Assembly (NCBI GenBank): GCA_934646965.1
Contig: CAKUEZ010000007.1
Coordinates: 1 to 40,645 of the forward strand
Length of the DNA stretch: 40,645 nucleotides
From: an uncultured Collinsella sp.
Lineage (GTDB): Bacteria > Actinomycetota > Coriobacteriia > Coriobacteriales > Coriobacteriaceae
Reading direction: 5' to 3'
This document shows positions 7,812-15,308 of the stretch, piece by piece; the first letter of the stretch is position 1, and every line of letters begins with the position of its first letter. Position numbers and translations under genes: made by a program. The notes under the pieces are model-generated. The model was not told where the DNA came from. It searched no databases and worked only from the letters and a program-made list of their open reading frames with translations.

Positions 7812-9102
7812 GACCGTACTCCTCCCTCTCAAGAGTATCGAAAGGAGCCGCCAACTTCTCATAGGCCATTTCCGTTGAGCATGTTATGTCGGTGAAACGA
7901 GAACGTCCATCGGCGCAGGTTTCTGCAAGATAATATGTGCACAATCCATCGATTCCGTACTTTTTTGAATACACTTCGATCGCATTTAAGAAATATGGAC
8001 TATGGGTGCTCATCAAGACATGCATTCCAAGCTCCTTCTGGAGCAGCACGATTATCTCGGCAAAGGCAAGCTGCCATGCGGGATGAAGATGAATCTCGGG
8101 CTCATCGAGGATAATGGTTCCTCCGGCATCAAGCGCCCCAGACTTCAAAAGCACCTTCATAATAGCGAACGTCTTCAAGCCGGCAGAAAGGTTGCCCGGC
8201 TCTAGCCCTCGAACAAAACCCCCTTCTAGATATATAAGGTGATCGCGACTGCTACCCTTCTCGAAATGGCCCGGACATAAGGAGACGACCTTATCCATAA
8301 GGACCTTCAGATGCCGCTCCATTGCAATTTCATCGAATGGCGAGGGCTCGTTGTCATCGCTGCGGATGGTAGCCCCAATCAAATCTTGGCGAAGCTCTTC
8401 CTGATGCCCAAGTAGAGTTCTGGGGCGAAAAGCGGAGCTGTAGGGGCCCGCGAGCGAATCGATCAGGAACGGATCGTCCAGATAATGTGCTCTTAATCGC
8501 AGGGTCCTTCTGTCGCACACCTCCGTCACCTCATCACCTGCGATTGAGAAAACCGTAGAGGAGTCCTTTATCTGGAGCTCGACTCTCCCGGATTCATCGT
8601 CGAAAACAGAATTAATCTGGCCGTTGAACTCGCTTTGAAATCTGTTTGTCGCAATTGCCCGGAACGCTTCATCATCGGAGATATCCATAATCTCGATAAT
8701 TTGATCTGCGACTCCTGCCACACCATTCGTGAAATCGGATTCAATTTCACGAGAAATTTCCTTCCCGTAATAGTCCTTTATCTCATCAATTAGTTCATCT
8801 CTCGTGTACTCACCCGAAAAAACCCTATCGGTAAAATCGGACATCTTTCCGGCACTTCGCCTGTGGCGCGTCATGGGACCGAGGGGGCCGCCCATATAAG
8901 CCTTTCTTAGGGCGCGCTCAACGCTATTGCGCCTCATGCGATCGATTTTATTTTCAGAATTGAACATACTGTTGAATGCCGCATAGAGAGCTTTCCCGAC
9001 CGTGCTCTTTCCCGTTCCGTTCTCTCCTGCGACTACGGCAATACCATCAATTTCAACATCTGCCTCAGCAACTCTACCGATGTTTTTCACATTGATTTTC
9101 AA
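7804..9102 (-). CDS. SMC/ABC-type AAA ATPase (OLD/RecF-like), defence-type
   Basis: The 432-residue protein starts at a TTG (9100-9102) giving MKINVKNIGRVAEADVEIDG. Walker A is GENGTGKST (residues 26-34), the ABC signature NLSAGLKT lies at 304-311, Walker B ILDEPEIHLHP at 331-341 and the H-loop STHSP at 365-369. Residues 40-290 form an insert between the two halves of the nucleotide-binding domain, as in SMC-like ATPases of bacterial immune systems. There is no TOPRIM domain at the C-terminus, so it is not a classical OLD nuclease. It is the first gene of a two-gene unit with the D...ExK protein downstream. Likely role: a nucleotide-hydrolysing sensor controlling the partner. The ATPase call is secure, the defence role is inferred. 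Confidence 0.85.
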   Translation of the reverse strand: MKINVKNIGRVAEADVEIDGIAVVAGENGTGKSTVGKALYAAFNSMFNSENKIDRMRRNSVERALRKAYMGGPLGPMTRHRRSAGKMSDFTDRVFSGEYTRDELIDEIKDYYGKEISREIESDFTNGVAGVADQIIEIMDISDDEAFRAIATNRFQSEFNGQINSVFDDESGRVELQIKDSSTVFSIAGDEVTEVCDRRTLRLRAHYLDDPFLIDSLAGPYSSAFRPRTLLGHQEELRQDLIGATIRSDDNEPSPFDEIAMERHLKVLMDKVVSLCPGHFEKGSSRDHLIYLEGGFVRGLEPGNLSAGLKTFAIMKVLLKSGALDAGGTIILDEPEIHLHPAWQLAFAEIIVLLQKELGMHVLMSTHSPYFLNAIEVYSKKYGIDGLCTYYLAETCADGRSRFTDITCSTEMAYEKLAAPFDTLEREEYGLE

Positions 9103-9246
9103 TGCAGGTCACCAGCTCTCGACTTGATAGATACAGTGCTTAGATTATCGCACAGAAAAACCGGCTTCTATGGGACGCCCCTAATGAGGAGCGCACAGGA
9201 GTGAGCAAAAGATGCCATTCAATTATGCAAAGGAAGATAGGCACTT

Positions 9247-9726
9247 CTAAAACCTGCGGCTACCCAAAACTACCTTGACGCTAGGATTTTCAATGTCAAT
9301 CAAACTGTTCCCAATTGCACAAACAAGATCTTTTATCTCATCTTTTGAGAAGCGGTCAATATATTCCATTTGCTTCAGCTGCTCATAAATGCTGTCAAGA
9401 AATTCCTTCTTCGTTAGGCTTTTGTCGAAATACAGGTCTTCATTCTCTTCTCGTACTGCTGGTTTTTCAGAGCTTCTAATGAAGTAAAAACAGTTACGAA
9501 TATTGTTCCCATGAAGAAACACGTCGATAAAATCAGCATCCTGCACGTTTTGCAACGGCCCCGGATCACGCACGTTAAAATATGACACAGCCGCTGCTGC
9601 AACAAACCTATCAGAAGATTCACAATACTCGCCGCGGAATAAACCCGGTCGCACAGTCAAATGATGAATACACGGCATTAATTTCTCGATAAACTCCAAC
9701 CCGGAATCATTCGACGGGACATCCAT
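9247..9726 (-). CDS. Hypothetical protein, third gene of the SatD-like operon
   Basis: This 159-residue acidic protein starts at the ATG 9724-9726 with GAGAGG about 6 bases upstream. I recognise no family. The N-terminal half is mixed alpha/beta (LFRGEYCESSDRFVAAAAVS, then FIDVFLHGNNIRNCFYFIRS) and the C-terminal half is helical (KEFLDSIYEQLKQMEYIDRF). There is no signal peptide or membrane segment. It lies 43 bases after the DUF3307 gene on the same strand and so is probably cotranscribed with it. Bases 9103-9246 separate it from the ATPase gene and contain no clear terminator. Confidence 0.6.
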   Translation of the reverse strand: MDVPSNDSGLEFIEKLMPCIHHLTVRPGLFRGEYCESSDRFVAAAAVSYFNVRDPGPLQNVQDADFIDVFLHGNNIRNCFYFIRSSEKPAVREENEDLYFDKSLTKKEFLDSIYEQLKQMEYIDRFSKDEIKDLVCAIGNSLIDIENPSVKVVLGSRRF

Positions 9727-9769
9727 GGACGACCTCTCAATCCTTCACCTATTTACGCTTCCAATAACA

Positions 9770-10516
9770 TCAGCAACCAGCACTGTTAAACAAGTGCATA
9801 AACAAGACCGCAGAAGCCATTGCTAGAAACACGCTCGCCAATGAACCCAGCAAATAAACCTCAGCGAAATCCTTGTCACTTTCCAGCTGTTTAAAGCGCG
9901 CGATACTTTTTGCAGTAAAAATAAATGCTATAGCCGAATATTGGTTCAGCAAAGAAAGCGCCGCGACGATCAGTCTTTCAAATATTCCAATCCACTTGCC
10001 TGAATGCGCAATCGATGCGCCCGCCGACTGCTCTGCGCCAGGGTTTCGGAGAAATTGGAGGACCTTGGCAATAGCAATGCTGCAGGGGCGTCCGCAAAAG
10101 CACAGTGTCGAAATCCAAGAGAGCTCCGCTCCACGGGCGCCCAAGAGATTCAAAGCAATTGGCCGCATGGCCCACAAATGGCAACATAGAACGCTCAACA
10201 TAAGTAGAATTATAATGTGTAGCACTTGATCGGCCAGAAAACTGCCGACCGGTGAAAGGTCAAGTCCTGCAAACGCCCTTCTCAGGCTGCCATCGATAAT
10301 CCAATGTGAAAGGGCAAATACTGTAAAGGACGCAACAATGGCGGTTGCACTCGCCTCAAACAGAAGAGCTACTGTTGCTGCGGCGCCGGCCGCGTAAACT
10401 AAACAGTGCATGGCAAGGGCAATTCTGCTGTATTCCTTCTCGCCTGCCATTTTATTCGACTGAAAATAAAAGTCGAACAGCATATGAAACAGAAGGAAAC
10501 ACCCGAATACCCTCAT
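9770..10516 (-). CDS. DUF3307 multi-pass membrane protein
   Basis: The ATG overlaps the stop of the upstream SatD-like gene (ATGA), so the two are translationally coupled. The 248-residue product begins MRVFGCFLLFHMLFDFYFQS, the DUF3307 signature with a membrane-embedded FxxHxxxDF pattern. It continues with LAMHCLVYAAGAAATVA, FALSHWIIDGSLRR and FLADQVLHIIILLML. These conserved His and Asp residues in predicted membrane helices (HMLFDF, MHC, HWIIDG, DQVLH) resemble intramembrane metal sites. I count about six to seven hydrophobic segments. DUF3307 genes often sit next to SatD genes; the biochemical role is unknown. Pairing with a possible nucleotide cyclase suggests a membrane effector, which is inference. 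Confidence 0.8.
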   Translation of the reverse strand: MRVFGCFLLFHMLFDFYFQSNKMAGEKEYSRIALAMHCLVYAAGAAATVALLFEASATAIVASFTVFALSHWIIDGSLRRAFAGLDLSPVGSFLADQVLHIIILLMLSVLCCHLWAMRPIALNLLGARGAELSWISTLCFCGRPCSIAIAKVLQFLRNPGAEQSAGASIAHSGKWIGIFERLIVAALSLLNQYSAIAFIFTAKSIARFKQLESDKDFAEVYLLGSLASVFLAMASAVLFMHLFNSAGC

Positions 10517-11331
10517 GACGTCTCCAGTTCATTAAGGAAATAAACTGCAAAAGCAGCCAATTCCCTCTCTCTTACAACATTCGCGAGCCTAAGGCTTTTC
10601 TCGAGCCCCTGCCTCGTCTTCCCCATCGCAACACCCATTTGTCCTGCAAGCCCTACATGACTAGCCCTGATGCTATCTACGTTGAGGTTGAGTGAGCTGC
10701 CCAACGCCACTGGCGCGCAATCGCTCGTATTGCTTTTGGCGCCATACTTTTTGCCTATACGTGTTTCGAAGAGCTCAATATACCTTTTGCTCAAAGTCGC
10801 GTCTGTGTCCTCGTGCAGCATTAGCGGCCGCAACAACTCAACAACCTCGCAGTAATTACGCTGCGACTCGTTTCTGCGATCAATTATTTCCAGACAGCCC
10901 GCCGCGCACAGTTCTTTCTCACGCGAAACACCCGAAGCATCAATGATCTTCAAATTACTGTACTTATCTTTTTCGGACGCAGCAATTGCTCTGCGTGCAC
11001 GATGGTATGCCGACCCGTCTTGCTCCGTCGACAATGCAGACTGCATCCGAGTTTTCCATTCTCCAACTCCGATACCGCCCCTTAGATCAACCGTCTGGAC
11101 GAGTATCTTGATAAATCTGTATGCCAAGAAAGCGCCAGCCGTACTACTAAATAGACCCTGCAATTCATCGCCCGCACTAAACATAAGCGGCATTTCGAGC
11201 TCAGTTTTAAACAGCTCGTTTGTGCAGTCCATAGCGTTCGCAAGATCTTCCTGCGCGCTTTGCCTCCTACTGTCCGAAAGACATCTCGAATGTCTCATAT
11301 CAACCATGAGGGCCGAATAGCTATTGTTCAT
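10513..11331 (-). CDS. SatD-family protein with class III nucleotide-cyclase-like motifs
   Basis: The 272-residue protein starts at the ATG 11329-11331 behind a strong purine-rich ribosome-binding site. It matches the SatD family: ALMVDMRHSR at residues 7-16, MFSAGDELQGLF at 50-61, LRGGIGVGEW at 83-92 and DGSAYHRARRA at 105-115. Read together these follow the order of class III nucleotide cyclases: first metal Asp (D11), GD turn with second Asp (D55), the RxGIxxGE strand, and the N-x3-R motif replaced by H110-x3-R114. The C-terminal part (LAGQMGVAMGKTRQGLEKSL, about 225-245) looks like a helix-turn-helix. So it may make a nucleotide signal, or be a catalytically altered sensor, and may repress its own promoter. 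Family call good; cyclase interpretation is inference. Confidence 0.8.
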   Translation of the reverse strand: MNNSYSALMVDMRHSRCLSDSRRQSAQEDLANAMDCTNELFKTELEMPLMFSAGDELQGLFSSTAGAFLAYRFIKILVQTVDLRGGIGVGEWKTRMQSALSTEQDGSAYHRARRAIAASEKDKYSNLKIIDASGVSREKELCAAGCLEIIDRRNESQRNYCEVVELLRPLMLHEDTDATLSKRYIELFETRIGKKYGAKSNTSDCAPVALGSSLNLNVDSIRASHVGLAGQMGVAMGKTRQGLEKSLRLANVVRERELAAFAVYFLNELETS

Positions 11332-11353
11332 CTAACTTCCCTTCCTCATGGCG

Positions 11354-11359
11354 ATTATA
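11354..11359 (-). promoter_or_regulatory. -10 box (TATAAT) of the SatD-like operon
   Basis: On the minus strand TATAAT occupies 11354-11359, directly next to the first dyad (11360-11376). That places the dyad between the -10 and a weak -35, where a bound repressor would block RNA polymerase. Confidence 0.55.
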
Positions 11360-11434
11360 GCAACTATTTTAGTTGCTTTCGCTCATTTGCAACGGTTTTA
11401 GTTTCTTCATGGCGGATGCAACTGAAATCGTTGC
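11360..11434. promoter_or_regulatory. Three operator-like dyads GCAAC-N7-GTTGC at 29-bp spacing
   Basis: Dyads lie at 11360-11376, 11389-11405 and 11418-11434. The first and third are perfect (GCAAC-N7-GTTGC) and the middle one has one mismatch (GTTTC). Their starts are exactly 29 bp apart. The first abuts the -10 of the SatD-like operon; the third precedes TATAAT at 11447-11452, the likely -10 of the divergent glycosyltransferase. They look like binding sites for one dimeric regulator, perhaps the helix-turn-helix of the SatD-like protein. Confidence 0.7.
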
Positions 11435-11482
11435 ATTGTAATAGGCTATAATTCTTCCAAATCGCCTAGAGAAAGTGTTTGA

Positions 11483-12583
11483 ATGCTGACCGTAATTGTG
11501 CCTACTTACAATGCCGAGCCGTTTCTTTCTCAAGCTATAGGCAGCCTGTTAAGCGAGAACAAAATTGAGCTGGAAATCCTCGCCATCAACGATGGATCCA
11601 CCGACAACTCGCTCGCCATTATGCAAGATTTCGCCGCGCGCGATTCGCGCGTTCGCGTGATCGATAAGGCCAACCAGGGTTACGGCGCTACCTGCAATCT
11701 GGGCATTCGCGAGGCAAAGGGCGACTGGATCGCCATCCTCGAGCCCGATGACTGGATTGAGCCCGGAATGTTCTCCGATATGCTCGCATTTGCCAAGCGC
11801 GAATTTGGCGATCCGGACAAGCTCGACATTATCGAGACACCCTATTGGATCATCCGCAATCCCGATACCCCCCAAGAGGTCAAGCTACACTGCGCATATC
11901 GCGGGCGCATCAATCCACCCCAGCAACCGTTCACCATTCACGACGCCCCGCACCTGCTGGCCCATCACCCGTCCATTTGGTCGGCAATCTATCGTCGCGA
12001 TTTTCTGTTGCAAAACAATATCTGTTTTAAGGAAATCCCCGGTGCAGGCTGGGCCGACAATCCGTTCCTCGTCGAAACGCTCTGTCAGGCAAAAGCCATC
12101 GCCTACTGGCACAAACCGTATTACTGCTACCGTGAGGAAACGCCCGAGAAGGCGGCCGCCCTGGCCAAGCGCGATCCTTTGATGCCGTTTAATCGCTGGA
12201 ACGACATGGTTGATATTCTTGAGCGGCTCAACGTCACCGACCCCGCCATTTGGACGCCGCAGATCACACGCGGCTTCACCTATATGGGTATCATGATCGA
12301 GCACACCGGAATTGAAGGGCACCCCGAAATCGAGCAGGCCATCCACAAGATGTTCGAACGCATGCCGCAAGAGCTGGTATTTTCCAATCCGCGCGTTACC
12401 CCCGCGGCAAAAAAACTGTATGCGGAGTATATGGGCATCGCCAACCCTAAAATCAGCTATTGCGCTTACGCCAAGGACCTCATCGGCGAGGGCCTGTACA
12501 ACGTATGGAACAAGGGGCCAAAACAGACCCTGAACATGATCATGTCCCACTTTGGCTCATACAACGCACGCGCTGGAAAATAA
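11483..12583 (+). CDS. GT2-family glycosyltransferase
   Basis: The 366-residue protein begins MLTVIVPTYNAEPFLSQAIG and continues with LAINDGSTDNSL and ANQGYGATCNLGIREAKGDW then ILEPDDWIEPGMF. These are the GT-A fold nucleotide-sugar site and the DxD-like metal site (EPDDW) of inverting GT2 enzymes. There is no signal peptide; a cytoplasmic enzyme acting on a lipid-linked or surface polysaccharide is expected. Acceptor and sugar cannot be told from the sequence. It is followed five bases later by an acyltransferase gene, which fits a cell-envelope glycan cluster. The ATG at 11483 is the family start. Confidence 0.9.
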   Translation: MLTVIVPTYNAEPFLSQAIGSLLSENKIELEILAINDGSTDNSLAIMQDFAARDSRVRVIDKANQGYGATCNLGIREAKGDWIAILEPDDWIEPGMFSDMLAFAKREFGDPDKLDIIETPYWIIRNPDTPQEVKLHCAYRGRINPPQQPFTIHDAPHLLAHHPSIWSAIYRRDFLLQNNICFKEIPGAGWADNPFLVETLCQAKAIAYWHKPYYCYREETPEKAAALAKRDPLMPFNRWNDMVDILERLNVTDPAIWTPQITRGFTYMGIMIEHTGIEGHPEIEQAIHKMFERMPQELVFSNPRVTPAAKKLYAEYMGIANPKISYCAYAKDLIGEGLYNVWNKGPKQTLNMIMSHFGSYNARAGK

Positions 12584-12587
12584 TCGG

Positions 12588-13733
12588 ATGGGCAGTAAAG
12601 CAAGCAGAAACACCTCCATCGAAGCGCTGCGTCTCGTCGCGGTCGTTGGCATCGCGATTTTCCACACGTTTCAGTGGACCTTCCAGGCCGTCTGCACCGG
12701 CGTGCCCGAACATGCGACGCTTGCCGCCTTCCCCTATTCGGGCGCTCTGGGCTGCATCAATCTGTTGGGCTGTTGAGCCAACGAGGTCTTCTTTATGATC
12801 TCGGGGTACTTCCTTATTCCCTCGGCAGTCAGGGCTCTCCAAAACGGGTCGTCCGTGCGTGACCTCGCGAGCAAATCACTTTCCCGCTTAAAGAAGATCG
12901 TCTTCCCTACGCTGTTTTACTGCGCTGCCTGCCTGCTTGTCTCGATGTATATCTATCCCCTGCCAGAAATCTCACTGCACGAGATTGGCTGGCTCACGTT
13001 GGGTATCGAGTTTATCTGGGTCTACGCGGCATCCGTGCTGCTCGTGCCAGTTATTGTGCTGGCAAGGCAGTGGCTCGGCAACCAAAAGGCCCCATTCGTT
13101 GCGGCCTTGCTCGTGCTCACAACATTTGGGATCAACTGTTACATCGCGGTGACGGCAAACGATGCGACGGGCATCGTTTTATGGCGCAAGCTCATGAGCG
13201 CCGTTACCTACCTGGTCGCGTTTATTGCAGCTGGAGAAATGCGCTTTGTCCTCGAACGTCACGGCAACGCATCCGGCGCTCAAAAATCCAAGATTGTGCT
13301 TATCGGACTCATTGCCGCCGCCGTCACGCTCGAGCTCCTGTTGTCGGCAAATAGCCAGTACGGCGCGCTCTGGATGCTCTCTTACAAGTCCACTTCCGCC
13401 CTATCCTTCGTTTTGGCCGCTGCTTCCGTTGCCGCCGCAGCGCTCCATCAGCCGCGCCACAAAGCCACGACCGCAGGCAAGGCGATCACATCTCTCGCCG
13501 CAGGAACACTGGGCTTCTACGCCGTACAGTCGTTTACCTGCAACGTCTGGCGACCCATCTTCGACCATGTAATCTATGCCACGGCAGCCGGCGTTCAAAC
13601 GGAAACACCCAATCCACCCGGCGCCCTCCTGCTCGGAATCGTTATGAGCCTTTGCCTCGCGCTCGCCCCGCTCATCATGGATATCATTCGCAGGGCGGCG
13701 GTCGACGCCATCAAGGCTCGCATGAACGGCTAA
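12588..13733 (+). pseudogene. Acyltransferase 3 family membrane protein, interrupted by one in-frame TGA
   Basis: The ATG at 12588 opens MGSKASRNTSIEALRLVAVV then GIAIFHTFQ, the typical first helix of acyltransferase 3 (OafA/WecH-like) proteins with the conserved membrane His. The frame continues to GALGCINLLGC, meets TGA at 12774-12776, and resumes in the same frame with ANEVFFMISGYFLIPSAV, which is the second family motif. A Trp codon (TGG) mutated to TGA is the simplest explanation. Everything else, about 10 membrane helices to the stop at 13731-13733, is intact. The family moves acyl groups onto envelope glycans. Either a recent null mutation or a base-call error. Confidence 0.8.
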
Positions 13734-15070
13734 GCGCCCTTCTGACTCCGCAAGCCACGAAGCGCGCACGCGCCCGATGCAAATAACATCGCAAAGAAAA
13801 TCGCCCAGTTCTTGCAGCCAAATACCGGAATATGGACGATCGCATGGTCGTGCATAACAACGAAATAACCCAGAACAACAACCAGAGGCAGCACCAAGAG
13901 CAAGGACTGGATCAACACCTTGCGACGACGACCGTCCTGCGAGCCGCCCCGTATCGAGCAAACGAGCACTCCAACCCAAATCGCCAATACAGCAACAAAC
14001 GAAATAAGGCAGATGATGTTCGAGAGCATCGCATAACCGGCAGTTGAGCAGATCGCGAACAGCTGCGGGCTCATGCAATAAAAATCCTTCAAAATCTGAG
14101 GCCAGTCGGCTTGAGGCAGCAGTGCCGACGCTCCATGTGCAGACCAAAGGCCCATCTCGCCCAGAACGTTCGAAAAGACCTCGTTCCAGCCCAGCACAAA
14201 TGCGGCGACAACCCATTTCATCGACCAGGTAAACACAAACGAAAGCCCAAACCCAAAGAGCGCCTGGAGCATCGTGACGAGGCAGCGCTTGGGTCGCTCG
14301 CCCTCGGGAAGCGCAATAAAGGCGAAAAAGCAGTGAAGGGCGACAACGGCGGCAGGAATCGTAAGGAAGTCTAAAAACGAGAACACGGCTCCCGTCGCCA
14401 TCGACCAAAGAACGAGACGGCTTGCGAAGGTCTGCGTACTCGGAGCCGAGCTCAAACGAAGACTCATGCAGGACATCATAATGAGCGCCACAAAGAAGGA
14501 AATGCACAGCAGCAGATCGCCGATAACGTTGAAAAACAGATTGGTTGAGAAAAGCAGTATGCCAAGAAAACCCAACGTCACGGGAATCGAAAACCGCCTT
14601 CGCAGGGCAATGTAAGCGCAAGCGGATCCAGCGACCGCCAGAGCAGCCGCAGGCACCACGACAACGTCGATACCGCCAATAAACAGACAGACATTCGTAA
14701 GCAGCTGCCATCCATGCCAATACCGGTAGTACTGCTGATGCGCAATCCCGCCGCCCTTTGCAGCGTCATCAATCTCGGCAACAGCCATCGTCTTAAACGG
14801 AGAACCCTGGTCCTTTTGCTGCGCAATCTCCAAGATAAAGCGATTGTTGTCAAAGCAAACGGGGCCAAACAGCACACGGTGGTCATAGACATACATATCG
14901 GTCAGCAGGGTCGACGACTCCGATGCCTGCGCGCGCGACGCAACAACGGCCCGGGGAAGGCGATTCGCAGCGGTGTTGCTCAGGACAAATACCAGCTGAA
15001 GGACCAAAAACAGCAAGAGCGACTTAGCGGGAAGGCTGTCGGCAAAAGAGGCTAAACGAGTTTTATTCAC
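13730..15070 (-). CDS. Polytopic membrane protein, envelope cluster, function unknown
   Basis: The protein has about ten hydrophobic helices and a large extracytoplasmic loop (after the first helix, with YVYDHRVLFGPVCFDNNRF and QQYYRYWHGWQLLTN). This topology, first loop large and helices clustered after it, resembles GT-C type glycosyltransferases or O-antigen-type membrane proteins, but I cannot identify the catalytic motif. The frame is open to 15247, but that part has no hydrophobic or coding character and overlaps the divergent promoter, so I prefer the GTG at 15068-15070 (VNKTRLASFADSLPAKS), giving 446 residues; the start is uncertain. Its stop codon overlaps that of the convergent acyltransferase gene. 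Confidence 0.6.
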   Translation of the reverse strand: MNKTRLASFADSLPAKSLLLFLVLQLVFVLSNTAANRLPRAVVASRAQASESSTLLTDMYVYDHRVLFGPVCFDNNRFILEIAQQKDQGSPFKTMAVAEIDDAAKGGGIAHQQYYRYWHGWQLLTNVCLFIGGIDVVVVPAAALAVAGSACAYIALRRRFSIPVTLGFLGILLFSTNLFFNVIGDLLLCISFFVALIMMSCMSLRLSSAPSTQTFASRLVLWSMATGAVFSFLDFLTIPAAVVALHCFFAFIALPEGERPKRCLVTMLQALFGFGLSFVFTWSMKWVVAAFVLGWNEVFSNVLGEMGLWSAHGASALLPQADWPQILKDFYCMSPQLFAICSTAGYAMLSNIICLISFVAVLAIWVGVLVCSIRGGSQDGRRRKVLIQSLLLVLPLVVVLGYFVVMHDHAIVHIPVFGCKNWAIFFAMLFASGACALRGLRSQKGA

Positions 15071-15239
15071 AGGGCATCCAAACAGAAAAGATCGCGTCCA
15101 TAGGAATCGGCAACTATGTAATACCACAATGCGCGCATGCAATCTCGCTACGCCCACACGTCGACCAGGCTTATAACAGACGTTCTTGGTGATTAGCGGA
15201 ACATTACCCGTGGGCGCCCGCCTACGCTTACAATAGTTG

Positions 15240-15253
15240 TGTCCCATGGGACA
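15240..15253. promoter_or_regulatory. Perfect 14-bp palindrome TGTCCCATGGGACA
   Basis: The palindrome lies just downstream of a TACAAT -10-like box (15229-15234), at the expected transcription start of the glycosyltransferase gene. It may be an operator or a 5' hairpin. No other element in the 238-bp divergent spacer was identified. Confidence 0.45.
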
Positions 15254-15308
15254 CGTTGTTTATTCCGCAGGGCCGATACGCTGCCCACGCGAAAGGATAT
15301 TCCCGTTC

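Noticed and set aside
11360..11434. Possible mini CRISPR array (three repeats, 29-bp period)
   Set aside because: Repeats are only 17 bp and are dyads with AT-rich variable middles, spacers are 12 bp, and there are no cas genes. An operator array in a divergent promoter explains it.
12774..12776. TGA as selenocysteine in the acyltransferase
   Set aside because: No SECIS-like hairpin directly after the codon, and the family position looks like Trp rather than Cys. Null mutation or base error is simpler.
13401..14720. A 439-codon minus-strand frame overlapping the acyltransferase and the membrane protein
   Set aside because: Arg/Cys/Ser-rich translation typical of a wrong frame; the overlapping frame with clear membrane helices is the gene.
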